Shown here: one piece after another, positions 25,417 to 34,715 of the stretch
Layout of the letters: each line of letters starts with the position of its first letter
How positions within the stretch are numbered: the first letter of the stretch is position 1
Source: Methylophilus medardensis
Lineage (GTDB): Bacteria; Pseudomonadota; Gammaproteobacteria; Burkholderiales; Methylophilaceae
Assembly (NCBI RefSeq): GCF_006363915.1
Contig: NZ_CP040946.1
Reading direction: 5' to 3' (one strand)
Length of the DNA: 64,000 bases
Notes under the pieces: generated by a model
What the model saw: the letters and a program-made list of their open reading frames with translations, nothing else
What the model was told of the DNA's origin: nothing
Database searches by the model: none
Position numbers and translations under genes: made by a program

Positions 25417-26148
25417 ATGGTTTCAACCGAGCGATTAAATAATGCCCCCATGCAACCCCACTGGATACCCACGCCGACGATCCGCATACTTTGGCTGTTG
25501 TGGATTTTAGCGGCGGGCGGCATCGTCTGGCTGGCTAACGCAACGCACATCGATTTGTGGTTAGCCGATCAGCAGTTTGACTTCAGCCAACACCGCTTTC
25601 CACTCAAACATGCGTTTTTTTATGAAACCGTCATGCACACCTATGCCAAACACTTGCTGACCATCGTCTGGCTCGGGTTGGTGTGGCTGGCATGGTTGCC
25701 GGCAGGCGCTTGGGGCGACCGCCTCTCTAAGGCAACCCGTTACAAATTACGCTGGATCGTGATCCTAGCGTTGTTCAATGCGGTGGTGATTTCTTGCCTC
25801 AAACATCAAATGCCGCATGCATGCCCATGGGATATCGCACGTTATGGCGGCGACGCCAGTTGGGTTGCAACCTTCAGCGCGCATCCAGCGATGCAAGCCG
25901 GTCATTGTTTCCCAGCTGGGCATACGACCAGTGGTGTCTGGCTGGCTGCGTTAAGCCTGTTATTTTTACCACACGCACCGCGCAAAGCACTGCTGGTGGG
26001 CATTGCCGGACTGGCGGTCGGATTCATCCTTGGATGGGCGCAGCAAATCCGTGGCGCGCATTTTTTATCGCATACGCTGACTTCACTTTGGTTAATGTGT
26101 GGTTGGTTATTGATGGTGGTTACTTTTTCGAAAAGTCGTATTTCATGA
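25417..26148 (+). CDS. PAP2-family membrane phosphatase
   Basis: Polytopic inner-membrane protein of 243 residues, with about five hydrophobic helices. The PAP2 core is present but off-consensus: KHQMPHACP where KX6RP is usual, FPAGHTTSG for PSGH, and RGAHFLSH near the C-terminus. This form resembles the LpxT/LpxE-like phosphatases often found beside eptA, so it may remove or transfer phosphate on lipid A or undecaprenyl diphosphate. The stop overlaps the eptA start (ATGA). It is the first gene after the sigma-54 promoter; ATGs at 25417 and 25450 are both possible. Confidence 0.85.
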   Translation: MVSTERLNNAPMQPHWIPTPTIRILWLLWILAAGGIVWLANATHIDLWLADQQFDFSQHRFPLKHAFFYETVMHTYAKHLLTIVWLGLVWLAWLPAGAWGDRLSKATRYKLRWIVILALFNAVVISCLKHQMPHACPWDIARYGGDASWVATFSAHPAMQAGHCFPAGHTTSGVWLAALSLLFLPHAPRKALLVGIAGLAVGFILGWAQQIRGAHFLSHTLTSLWLMCGWLLMVVTFSKSRIS

Positions 26149-27812
26149 AGATTTTTGTTACGCTGACGCGATTGATTCGCAGCCTGTTTAGTCCCCAGAT
26201 CTGCCTGATATGGGGGGTGAGTCTATGGTTAATGCTCACGGGCAATCACGCCTTATTTGAACATTTGCTCAATCTGTATCCGCTCAATGTGCACAATGCT
26301 GGTTTTATTATCAGCATCAGCCTGTTTTTTACGTTTAGCATCACCCTATGGCTGATGCTGTTAAACCATGGCAAATCAGCGCGCTGGGTACTCGCCATCA
26401 TCGTGCTCTCTGCGGCTTGGGCGGCCTACTATATGGATGAGTTCGGCGTGATTATCGACCACGTCATGCTGGATAATGCGGCCAACACCGATAAACAAGA
26501 GGTATTGGGCCTGTTGTCATGGGGCTTTTTAATCAAAATGCTTTTATTGGGTGTGGTCCCAGCCTTCCTGCTGATCAAAAAAACACCTGCCCGCTTTTTT
26601 AAGCGGGATAGCATTGCCATCCGACTCAAACAGATTGCCTTGTTGGTATTGGGCATGATTCTGGTGATTCTGCCGTTCAGCGCAGATTACGCAACGTTTA
26701 TCCGCGAACATAAAATGGTGCGCATGTACGCCAATCCGACGTTCTTTCATTACTCGCTGATTAAATGGGGCGCGCAAAAACTGTTTACCCACCACATCAC
26801 TGGCTTGAAAAAAACGGCCTTAGATACCCGCAACGTCGAGACAGATCAACACCATGAGCTCATCATTATGGTGGTGGGTGAAACAGCACGGTTTGATCGT
26901 TTTTCACTCAATGGCTATCAACGGCCAACCAATCCAAGACTCAGTAAAGAGGCTGTTGTGAGCTTTAAGAGCGTCACGTCATGCGGCACCTCCACTGGGG
27001 TGTCAGTCCCTTGCATGTTTTCGATGCTGAGCCGCAAGCAATACGATGAGGAAACCGCCCTGCACACGGAAAACGCGCTTGATGTACTGAGCCGTGAAGG
27101 GGTCAAAGTGTTGTGGCGAGATAATAATTCTGACTCCAAAGGGGTGGCCTTGCGCGTGCCTTATGAGGACTTTAAATCACCCGCGCACAATCCGGTCTGC
27201 GATGACAACGAGTGCCGGGACATCGGCATGCTGAGCGGTCTTGATAAATTTGTGGCAGAAAACAAAGACCATGACATCCTGATTGTGCTCCACCAGATGG
27301 GCAATCATGGGCCTGAGTATTACCGCCGCTACCCTGACCAGTTCAAGCAATTTACGCCCATTTGCAAGACCGGGCGCCTGTCAGAATGCTCGCAGCAAGA
27401 AATCGACAATTCGTACGACAATGCCATTTTGTACACCGACTATTTTTTGTCTGAGGTGATTCAGTTTTTGAAAAAATATGACAACAAGCGTGAAACTGCA
27501 ATGTTATATGTGTCTGACCACGGCGAGTCATTGGGTGAGCATGGCATTTATCTCCATGCCGCCCCCTATATGATGGCGCCTCAAGAGCAAACCCATGTGC
27601 CAGCGATTTTATGGCTAGGTCAGCACTTTGATTACCAACTGCCTCAGGTAAAACCCTATGAGAATTATCCCTTAAGCCATGATGATGTGTTTTGCACCTT
27701 GTTGACCGCCTATGAGCTTAAGTCTGAGGTCTGCCATGCCGAATTTGGCTGGTTGGCGCAAAATAGAGAGTTGATCGAAGAACAAGCCAAACATTTGTTG
27801 CCCGCCAAATAA
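26145..27812 (+). CDS. eptA: phosphoethanolamine transferase EptA-like
   Basis: Inner-membrane enzyme that moves phosphoethanolamine from phosphatidylethanolamine to lipid A, lowering surface charge and polymyxin binding. The 555-residue product has five N-terminal transmembrane helices, then a periplasmic sulfatase-like domain. Metal-binding GETARFD is near residue 245, the nucleophile Thr is in CGTSTG (near 281), and DHGESLGEHG is near 457. I placed the start at the ATG overlapping the PAP2 stop; a longer frame back to 25794 is out of phase with PAP2 and not coding. It could instead modify another glycan, since substrates vary within the family. Confidence 0.9.
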   Translation: MKIFVTLTRLIRSLFSPQICLIWGVSLWLMLTGNHALFEHLLNLYPLNVHNAGFIISISLFFTFSITLWLMLLNHGKSARWVLAIIVLSAAWAAYYMDEFGVIIDHVMLDNAANTDKQEVLGLLSWGFLIKMLLLGVVPAFLLIKKTPARFFKRDSIAIRLKQIALLVLGMILVILPFSADYATFIREHKMVRMYANPTFFHYSLIKWGAQKLFTHHITGLKKTALDTRNVETDQHHELIIMVVGETARFDRFSLNGYQRPTNPRLSKEAVVSFKSVTSCGTSTGVSVPCMFSMLSRKQYDEETALHTENALDVLSREGVKVLWRDNNSDSKGVALRVPYEDFKSPAHNPVCDDNECRDIGMLSGLDKFVAENKDHDILIVLHQMGNHGPEYYRRYPDQFKQFTPICKTGRLSECSQQEIDNSYDNAILYTDYFLSEVIQFLKKYDNKRETAMLYVSDHGESLGEHGIYLHAAPYMMAPQEQTHVPAILWLGQHFDYQLPQVKPYENYPLSHDDVFCTLLTAYELKSEVCHAEFGWLAQNRELIEEQAKHLLPAK

Positions 27813-27817
27813 GCACG

Positions 27818-28330
27818 CTAATTGCTATTGTCGCAACGTAAGGCGGGCGGCTCGGCAGTCAGCTTGCTAGGGGTCAACCAGAATAAGGGTTTGATGCGTT
27901 CATCCACATGACAAGCATCGATGTAACCGATCGCCCCATCCGTTTCGGCCACATAGCGGATCATCGCCTCTTCGGATTGCACGGTATAAGGAGGCTGTAC
28001 CCCATGAAAATACTGGCCGTTCCAGTAACTCACTTGTGACCGCGGCGTGCTGTGTAATACTTGCTGCGAAAATTTCAAACGTAAGACATGCTCGCTGTGC
28101 AGATTGACCGGGTGTAAGGCCTGACCATGGGCGGCATACAGTTTTTTACGCCAAAAAATCAGGCCCAGCTCATCCGCATGCACTTCCGGCGCGAGCCCTG
28201 CCTGCGCTGGCACAATGATGGCAATAATACGGTTATCTTCAACCGCCAGGGCGGCATTGACAGCCAGCAGGCTGAGCAGACAAGCACAGACTATCCAGCG
28301 TCGGTAAAGACTCGTGTAGCGCGCGGACAT
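27818..28330 (-). CDS. small periplasmic substrate-binding-like protein (PstS-like fold)
   Basis: Exported protein of 170 residues with a signal peptide (1-29, ending ALA). The middle and C-terminal sequence (FWRKKLYAAHGQ, then YVAETDGAIGYID) resembles half of a phosphate-type binding protein. Such short proteins are common beside porins and two-component systems and may sense rather than import a ligand. No ABC permease or ATPase is nearby. The ATG overlaps the stop of the upstream porin-like gene by one base. It converges on eptA with a 5-base gap and no visible terminator. Confidence 0.75.
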   Translation of the reverse strand: MSARYTSLYRRWIVCACLLSLLAVNAALAVEDNRIIAIIVPAQAGLAPEVHADELGLIFWRKKLYAAHGQALHPVNLHSEHVLRLKFSQQVLHSTPRSQVSYWNGQYFHGVQPPYTVQSEEAMIRYVAETDGAIGYIDACHVDERIKPLFWLTPSKLTAEPPALRCDNSN

Positions 28331-29352
28331 TAGAACATCACCGCAAAAGAGGTCACAAATCCGCGCGGCACATCCTCATACTCACCACTGCCGCCAATAA
28401 ATTCAAACTTGAGTAGCTGGTTTGGTTTGACGCGCTTGGTCATCCCCAGCACCCAGCGATCTGCATTTTTGCGATCGACTTCATGCAGGGTCTCTAGCCG
28501 CACAATCGAATACCACTCATGGCCTAAGGCATAAGCACCTTGCAGATACGCCCCACTGCCGCCATCGCCACCGCCAGAGGTTTTGCGCTCATACACTTCG
28601 CCACTAAACTCCCAGCGATTGAGTTCCAGTAAAAAATCCAGCCCATACAAATGATAGGTAGATGAGCCACTGAAATCCTTTTGATAACTCATGACGTTCA
28701 GACCCAGGGTATTGAGTCCCGCATTGTTGCTGCTCAAACCCAGAATGTTATTGAACGCGAGCCGCGCACCTTTGACTTGGCGATGAATAATTTCATCGCC
28801 ATCTTGATGCTGGTCCTTCAAGGCTTCAGCATAGATCTGATACTCCATGTCCATGTGTTTTATCGGCAAACTGCCAAACAACATCGCCCCATTGAGGCCA
28901 GAGGGAAACAAGCGAGAAGTGACTAAGGGACGGCTGGCTGTCCATACTAGCGGCGGTGCATGAAGCTGGTTCCAGCGGCCAACAGGAGTTAAAAATCGAC
29001 CCAAGCGAATATTGGTTTTTTCGTTGAGGTTATAGTCAAAATAGAAGCGCTCAAGATCGACATAACTCTGCTTGGTGTTGAATCCATCATGGTGGTCATA
29101 AACCATTGGATTTTCGAGCTCAAGCTCGCTAAAAAACTTGAGACGGGTACCTTTATCCCAGGTCACAATCATGCTGACTTCATTCAGCTTAAGTGTGGCG
29201 GTTTCAGTACGTGGCAAACGGGCATCGATACTGCTGTAACCGCCCACATGAAAGCCCTGCCAGAAAGGATCAACCTCGTCAGCCATCACCGACTTGCATA
29301 GCACACACAGGCTGATTACACTGAGCGTGACCCTGATGAACGTGCTTAACAT
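28330..29352 (-). CDS. outer-membrane beta-barrel (porin-like) protein
   Basis: Predicted outer-membrane protein of 340 residues. It has a signal peptide (1-24), alternating amphipathic strands throughout and a terminal Phe (FAVMF), the signature for barrel insertion. The segment with DYNLNEKTNIRLGRFLTPVGRWN resembles phosphate-selective or carboxylate-type porins. Ligand unknown. It is transcribed divergently from the sensor kinase across about 59 bases and pairs with the binding-like protein downstream. I find no sigma-54 element in front of it. Confidence 0.75.
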   Translation of the reverse strand: MLSTFIRVTLSVISLCVLCKSVMADEVDPFWQGFHVGGYSSIDARLPRTETATLKLNEVSMIVTWDKGTRLKFFSELELENPMVYDHHDGFNTKQSYVDLERFYFDYNLNEKTNIRLGRFLTPVGRWNQLHAPPLVWTASRPLVTSRLFPSGLNGAMLFGSLPIKHMDMEYQIYAEALKDQHQDGDEIIHRQVKGARLAFNNILGLSSNNAGLNTLGLNVMSYQKDFSGSSTYHLYGLDFLLELNRWEFSGEVYERKTSGGGDGGSGAYLQGAYALGHEWYSIVRLETLHEVDRKNADRWVLGMTKRVKPNQLLKFEFIGGSGEYEDVPRGFVTSFAVMF

Positions 29353-29411
29353 AATTGACCCATAATGATCATTTCGGCAAAAACTATTTAATCCCTATTT
29401 TCTCATATCTC

Positions 29412-31073
29412 ATGCGATTCCAATCCCCTCTGACGATTCGCAAAATGCTTTTAATTGCATTTTTGCTTGCGGGCTTGCTGCCTGCGCTGTTGGTCAGCTT
29501 ATTGAGCTTTTACCAAGCGCGACAGGCTCTCCGGGTTGAAATCCAACATGACTTGCAAACAACAGGCAAGGCGGTCGCCGAACACGTCGATCGCGTGATC
29601 AATGAACGAGTGCGGAATGTGCGTAGTTGGAGCCAACTTGCGATTATGCAGGACCTGCTGATCGGCGACATCGACAAACGCTTGTCGATTTTTTTAGCCG
29701 AGACCCGACGAAGTTACGCAGAGCAATACGTCAGTCTCGACGTTACCGATTTACAGGGGCGGATTATTGCCTCTAGCCGGCCCGAAAAGATCAGTGCATC
29801 TTTAGCAACGCCGCCCATCTGGATGTCTTTTCGTGACAATGGGCAAACGATTACGGTGTATCAGCTTGACCAGCAGCAACTGATGATTTCTGCGCCAGTC
29901 ATGTCTCAAAATACGTTGCAACCGATGGGGCAATTGACCGCCACCTTTAACTGGCAGGTGATAGAGAAACTACTCGATCATGCGGCGCAACACAGCACAG
30001 AGTTAGCGTTGGTAGACAATCAAGACAACTCACTCGCCCAATCAAAACAATGGTCAAACCAAGCACACAGCCTACATGCCAGAGCCGTTGTCACCAGCCA
30101 ACTGCCGCTCAATGGCTGGCAGATTCATCTCAATAAAGATCACGATGTCGCAGTCGCGCCGGTGCATCGGCTAGGGTTGATTTTTATCGCCTTGTTGGGA
30201 GTGATTCTGGTGGGCTCGGTGATATTGGTCCGACCACTGGCTCAAAATATCAGCCGCCCATTGGAGGCGCTCACCCGCTACGTGCAACGTTTTCGGCAGC
30301 CCGGCAGCCTGCCACCTCCATCCAGTGGTCCGGCCGAGGTGCAATCATTGCATCAGGCGTTTACCCAAATGGCCACTGATCTGCACGCATCGGAGCAACA
30401 GCTGACGCGAGCGGCCAAACTCGCGGTGGTGGGTGAAATGGCGGCCGCCATGAGTCACGAGGTACGCACACCGCTTGGTATCATGCGCTCCTCAGCGGAT
30501 GTGCTGTTAAGGGAGTCACAACTGAGTGACGATGGCCGCGAAGTGCTTGGCTTTATCATTTCTGAAACAGAACGTTTAAACAAACTGGTCAGCAGCTTGA
30601 TTGATGCGGCTCGCCCGCGACCGCTTAACAAAATACCACTTGATCTACAGGCGCATTTAAAACATGTGATGGCGATGTTGCAAAAACAGGCGCAACATAA
30701 ACAGATTACGTTATCACTGCGGAGCACGCAGCCGGTGATGATTGAGGCAGACCAAGACCAAATGACCCAGGTCTTAGTCAACTTGCTGATGAATGCCATC
30801 CAAATTTTGCCAGAAGGCGGTCAAATCGCTCTCGACTTGACCAGTCGCGATCAGCAGGCGCACATTGCCGTGGCAGACAACGGCCCCGGCGTGCCAGCGA
30901 ACCAACAAAGCCATTTATTTGAAGCCTTTTTTACCCAACGCGCTGGCGGTGTTGGGCTGGGGTTGGCGGTCGTCAAGCAAATCATTGAGGCCCACAATGG
31001 TACAATCAGCTATAGCACTAGCGAATGGCAAGGTGCCCAATTTAACTTATCCCTCCCGTTAGCGACCGCATAA
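29412..31073 (+). CDS. membrane sensor histidine kinase
   Basis: Sensor of a two-component pair, 553 residues from this ATG. Transmembrane helix 1 (about 12-34), a periplasmic Cache-like sensing domain (about 40-250), helix 2 (about 255-277) and a HAMP linker come first. The HisKA domain has the phospho-His near 349 in SHEVRTP. The HATPase domain has DNGPGVP and GVGLGLAVVKQ. A TTG 19 codons upstream would abut the porin start by 2 bases and is less likely. The stop is 2 bases before the regulator ATG. The Cache domain suggests a small-molecule ligand, possibly delivered by the neighbouring porin and binding-like protein. Confidence 0.9.
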   Translation: MRFQSPLTIRKMLLIAFLLAGLLPALLVSLLSFYQARQALRVEIQHDLQTTGKAVAEHVDRVINERVRNVRSWSQLAIMQDLLIGDIDKRLSIFLAETRRSYAEQYVSLDVTDLQGRIIASSRPEKISASLATPPIWMSFRDNGQTITVYQLDQQQLMISAPVMSQNTLQPMGQLTATFNWQVIEKLLDHAAQHSTELALVDNQDNSLAQSKQWSNQAHSLHARAVVTSQLPLNGWQIHLNKDHDVAVAPVHRLGLIFIALLGVILVGSVILVRPLAQNISRPLEALTRYVQRFRQPGSLPPPSSGPAEVQSLHQAFTQMATDLHASEQQLTRAAKLAVVGEMAAAMSHEVRTPLGIMRSSADVLLRESQLSDDGREVLGFIISETERLNKLVSSLIDAARPRPLNKIPLDLQAHLKHVMAMLQKQAQHKQITLSLRSTQPVMIEADQDQMTQVLVNLLMNAIQILPEGGQIALDLTSRDQQAHIAVADNGPGVPANQQSHLFEAFFTQRAGGVGLGLAVVKQIIEAHNGTISYSTSEWQGAQFNLSLPLATA

Positions 31074-31075
31074 CC

Positions 31076-32434
31076 ATGTCCAGCCCGCAATACACCATCT
31101 TAGCCGTTGATGATGAGCCGCATATGCGCAGACTGCTCGAAATCAGTTTGCGTCAAGCAGGCTATCGCGCGCTATCTGCGAGCCATGGTCAAGAGGCGCT
31201 TGCGCTTATTCAACAACAACAGATCGACCTGGTCGTCAGTGACCTGCATATGCCAGGCATGAACGGTTTGCAATTGTTGGCGGCGTTGCGCAAACAATAT
31301 GAACGGCTGCCATTTATCATGGTGACCGCTCAGGGCGAAATCAACACCGCGGTAGAAGCAATGAAGTTAGGCGCCAATGACTACATTCTGCGACCGTTCG
31401 AACTCGAAGCGCTTGAAATTGCGATCACAAAAGCACTCGCCGTCAACCGTATCCAACTTGAAAATACGTTTTTAAAGGAAAGCAGTCAGCCCAGCGGCAA
31501 CGGCCTCATCGGCAACAGCGCGCCGATGCAATCGCTCAAGCAAATGATCCAACAGGTGGCGCCTGAGCGGGCGACAGTGTTTATCGTCGGTGAAACCGGT
31601 ACCGGTAAAGAGTTAGTCGCCAAGGCCTTGCATGACGCATCGCCCCGCAAGTCGGCGTTATTTGTGGCGGTGAACTGTGCTGCGATTCCAGTGGATATTC
31701 TAGAATCCGAATTGTTTGGCCACGAGAAAGGCGCTTTTACCGGCGCGGTAAAAGAGCGCGTCGGCAAATTTGAACTGGCGAATGGCGGCACGCTATTTTT
31801 GGATGAAATCACTGAAATGCCGATTCAGTTGCAAGCAAAGTTGTTGCGGGTGCTGCAAGAGAACGTAGTTGAAAAATTAGGGGGCAATCGGCAAATTGCG
31901 CTCGATGTGCGGGTGGTGGCCGCCACTAACCGCGACCCTTTACAGGCGGTGAAAGAGGGCAAATTGCGTGAAGACGTGTATTACCGCTTGAATGTTATCC
32001 AACTACAAATCCCGCCCTTGCGAGAGCGTGGTGACGATGTCAGCTTGTTGGCGGACTATTTTTTAAGCAAGCGCCAGACACAGCTGAGTGCACCCGCGCG
32101 CGAATGTTTGCTGGCCTATCGCTGGCCCGGCAATGTGCGCGAGCTGGAAAACATCCTCGAGCGCGCCGCAATTTTGGCGGGCAATCAAACTATTCAGTGT
32201 CAACATTTACCCGCAGATATTTCGCAAACCCCCGTCACTACCAGCCAGACCTTGAGTCCAGACGCGTCAGCGGCAAATGACTTGTCTATTCCGCGTGCAA
32301 CCGAGTCGATTGAACGCCGTCTGATTTTACAAGCATTGGATGCTTGCCAAGGCAATAAAACCAAGGCAGCCAAGCTTTTAGAAATTAGCGAGCGCTCACT
32401 TTGGAACAAATTAAATCAATACGGCTTGCGTTAA
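31076..32434 (+). CDS. sigma-54-dependent response regulator
   Basis: NtrC-family activator of 452 residues. The receiver domain has Asp12/Asp13 and the phospho-acceptor Asp56 (SDLHMPG). The AAA+ domain has Walker A GETGTGKE (172-179), the sigma-54-contacting GAFTGA (219-224), and Walker B FLDEI (241-245). A Fis-type helix-turn-helix ends the protein (KTKAAKLLEISERSLWNKL). The receiver's conserved Lys is Arg here (LRPF, residue 106). With two sigma-54 promoters 6 kb away and no other such activator in the window, it is the prime candidate to control them. Confidence 0.95.
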   Translation: MSSPQYTILAVDDEPHMRRLLEISLRQAGYRALSASHGQEALALIQQQQIDLVVSDLHMPGMNGLQLLAALRKQYERLPFIMVTAQGEINTAVEAMKLGANDYILRPFELEALEIAITKALAVNRIQLENTFLKESSQPSGNGLIGNSAPMQSLKQMIQQVAPERATVFIVGETGTGKELVAKALHDASPRKSALFVAVNCAAIPVDILESELFGHEKGAFTGAVKERVGKFELANGGTLFLDEITEMPIQLQAKLLRVLQENVVEKLGGNRQIALDVRVVAATNRDPLQAVKEGKLREDVYYRLNVIQLQIPPLRERGDDVSLLADYFLSKRQTQLSAPARECLLAYRWPGNVRELENILERAAILAGNQTIQCQHLPADISQTPVTTSQTLSPDASAANDLSIPRATESIERRLILQALDACQGNKTKAAKLLEISERSLWNKLNQYGLR

Positions 32435-32446
32435 CAGAGCCGCTAT

Positions 32447-33229
32447 TTAAGTGGCCCAAAGGTAGGCATCCATGGCGAGTATCCCATAGGTGTTTTCAGG
32501 AGTGAACCGCTGCAAGCACGCTGCCGGCCAATCATGCACACTCCCCGTCGCCACAAACAAGGGCATTAAGTGATCCTCAGTTGGATGCGCTTGCACCCCC
32601 AATGGAGAGGCAACCCGATAGTTGAGCAGGCTCTGCCATTGCTGTTGCTGGATGCGTTCAGCCATCCAGTCAGCAAAAGCTTCTACATATTCCAGTGGCT
32701 CAGCGTCCCTATTACCAGTAAACAAATCTGACAAGTTATGCGTGATCGCACCGGAGGCCAATATCAATACCTGTTGCGCATGTAACGCTTGTAATGCCTG
32801 CCCGAGCGCGAATTGCTGTTGAGGCGAGCTGCGACTTTGAATCGACAACTGGGTCACTGGGATATCGGCATCTGGATACATCAACCTCAAAGGCACCCAG
32901 GCCCCATGATCCAAGCCGCGCTGAGCACTGGTTTGCACCGGCAGCCCTTGCGCCGTCAACAGACCCACAACTTGCTCAGCCAGTGCCGGCGCGCCCGGTG
33001 CGGGATATTGCATGTCATACAGCGCCGGCGGAAACCCAGCAAAATCATGAATCGTTTCAGGTTGTCGTGCGAGGCTTACGGTAGGCAAGCGCGTATCCCA
33101 GTGTGCAGACACGACCAAAATGGCAGGTGGCCGTGGAATGCGGCTGGCGATGCCAGCCAGCATCTGGCCGGTAAGCCCGGGCGTCAGCGCCAGCATCGGC
33201 GCACCATGTGAAACAAATAAAGTGCTCAT
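32447..33229 (-). CDS. DODA-type extradiol ring-opening dioxygenase family protein (YgiD-like)
   Basis: LigB-superfamily protein of 260 residues. N-terminal FVSHGAPML, VSAHWDT, GLDHGAWVPL and ASGAITHNL supply the metal-binding His residues of the 4,5-DOPA dioxygenase-like family. Bacterial YgiD opens L-DOPA in vitro, but the natural substrate is uncertain. It follows the first DoxX gene by 21 bases and is likely co-transcribed with it. The stop lies 12 bases from the end of the convergent response regulator gene. Confidence 0.88.
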   Translation of the reverse strand: MSTLFVSHGAPMLALTPGLTGQMLAGIASRIPRPPAILVVSAHWDTRLPTVSLARQPETIHDFAGFPPALYDMQYPAPGAPALAEQVVGLLTAQGLPVQTSAQRGLDHGAWVPLRLMYPDADIPVTQLSIQSRSSPQQQFALGQALQALHAQQVLILASGAITHNLSDLFTGNRDAEPLEYVEAFADWMAERIQQQQWQSLLNYRVASPLGVQAHPTEDHLMPLFVATGSVHDWPAACLQRFTPENTYGILAMDAYLWAT

Positions 33230-33250
33230 GACAACAATACGCCGCGAGGC

Positions 33251-33640
33251 TTAGCGACGACGGTTATCCAGACTGTAAGCGCCGGCCCCAAACGCAACCA
33301 CCATCAATAAGCCACCCACAATCGTCAGGTTCTTTAAGAACATGATTTGTTGCATCTGATCCGCCATATTGAAATGAAACATAAAGGCAGCGGCAATCGT
33401 AAACAACGCAATGCCAGCCGCAGCCAGACGGGCTTGATAGCCGAGCAACAAAGCCACACCCAACACTAATTCGACAAACAAAGCGATGGCATAAGCCACT
33501 TCAGGCAGCGGTGCGCCAACACTTTGAATATAGGCAATAGTGCCCGCAGGGTTCGCGACTTTACTCAAGCCACTGATAATAAAAATATGTGATAACAAAA
33601 TACGCGCGGCCACACTTGCGGCGGATTGGACTGTGTTCAT
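33251..33640 (-). CDS. DoxX family membrane protein (copy 1)
   Basis: Four-helix inner-membrane protein of 129 residues. The DoxX signature is clear in FIISGLSKVANPAGTIAYI and FMFHFNMADQMQQIMFLKN. DoxX relatives are linked to redox or thiol stress in several bacteria, with unknown biochemistry. AAGGAG sits 7 bases before the ATG. It heads a two-gene unit with the DODA-type gene and is divergent from the LysR gene. A second copy lies at 34716. Confidence 0.9.
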   Translation of the reverse strand: MNTVQSAASVAARILLSHIFIISGLSKVANPAGTIAYIQSVGAPLPEVAYAIALFVELVLGVALLLGYQARLAAAGIALFTIAAAFMFHFNMADQMQQIMFLKNLTIVGGLLMVVAFGAGAYSLDNRRR

Positions 33641-33751
33641 GTTGGGCTCCTTAATGGGTTTGGGCGCGATGAATCACATGGGTAAAACATCGCACACTGC
33701 TATAAATATCAGCTCGGTTTCAGCTGACCATTACATTGTATGCTACAAATA

Positions 33752-33773
33752 AATAGTTGATAATCCCACTATT
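33752..33773. promoter_or_regulatory. candidate LysR-type operator
   Basis: AATAGT (33752-33757) and ACTATT (33768-33773) are perfect 6-bp arms with a 10-base spacer, in the 168-base gap between divergent doxX and lysR. It contains the T-N11-A form and placement expected for a LysR-type autoregulator that also controls the divergent gene. Confidence 0.55.
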
Positions 33774-33808
33774 ATTGGTAAAACTGTCTCACATGGGTTG
33801 ACAATAGC

Positions 33809-34693
33809 ATGGCCTCAATCGAAGAAATGCAATTTTTTGTGGAAGTCGTCAAACACGGCAATTTCACCAACGCCGCGCGCACGCTGGGTATTTCCAAGCA
33901 GCTGGTCAGCCGACGTATTATTGCCCTGGAAGCTCGGGTTGGCGCACGCCTATTATTGCGCACCACACGCAAATTATCCGCCACAGAAACTGGCAAAGTG
34001 TTTTTTCAACGAGCGCAACAGATATTACAAGCCATCCGTGATGCCGAGTTAGAAATCAGCAATCGTTCAGACGAACTACGCGGACTACTGAAGATATCGG
34101 TGCCATTGTCTTATGCCAACCTGAGGCTTGCACCGGCGCTGATTGCCTTTATGCAAGCCCATCCGTTGGTTGAGATTTGGCTGGATGCGGATAACCGTCA
34201 TGTCGATATGATTAGTGAAGGTTATGATATGGTCATCCGCGTCACTGACCAGCCTGAAGAAGGCATGGTGGCGCGCAAACTCGAAGACGCCGCCATGCGC
34301 TATTGCTGCAGCCCAGATTATCAACAGCGATTCGGCACGCCAAGCTCGCCACAAGCCCTAACGACACACGCCTGCTTGACCCATCGTGCCAGCGAATGGC
34401 TGTTTAGATCGCACGACCAAATTTTTCGTATTCCGATTCAGGCGCGCCTAAAATCTAATCATGGCGAAGTGTTGCGTGATGCAGCTGTGGCAGGCCTCGG
34501 CATCACCGGTTTGCCGGCTTTTTATGTGTTGGACGACCTGCAAAGCGGCAAACTGGTTGAAGTCCTCACTGCGTATCGCATCGAGCAGGCCGGCATTTAT
34601 GCGATGTATCCCTATCATAAACAAGTGTCTTCTAACACACTCGCCCTCATCGCGCATTTACAGGCATGGTTTCAAGCAAGCAACGCCACATGA
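33809..34693 (+). CDS. LysR-family transcriptional regulator
   Basis: DNA-binding regulator of 294 residues. The winged helix-turn-helix is at 1-60 (VVKHGNFTNAARTLGISKQLVSRRI), followed by a recognition/linker helix and the periplasmic-binding-protein-like effector domain. Flanked on both sides by DoxX genes pointing away from or toward it, it probably controls the doxX-DODA unit and perhaps the second doxX. The inducer cannot be told from sequence. Confidence 0.92.
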   Translation: MASIEEMQFFVEVVKHGNFTNAARTLGISKQLVSRRIIALEARVGARLLLRTTRKLSATETGKVFFQRAQQILQAIRDAELEISNRSDELRGLLKISVPLSYANLRLAPALIAFMQAHPLVEIWLDADNRHVDMISEGYDMVIRVTDQPEEGMVARKLEDAAMRYCCSPDYQQRFGTPSSPQALTTHACLTHRASEWLFRSHDQIFRIPIQARLKSNHGEVLRDAAVAGLGITGLPAFYVLDDLQSGKLVEVLTAYRIEQAGIYAMYPYHKQVSSNTLALIAHLQAWFQASNAT

Positions 34694-34715
34694 TCAAAGC
34701 GAAGCCTGCCACCGC

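Noticed and set aside
25794..26144. N-terminal extension of EptA by 117 residues
   Set aside because: It lies in another frame over the PAP2 gene, and its sequence is not membrane-like; the ATGA junction gives the natural start.
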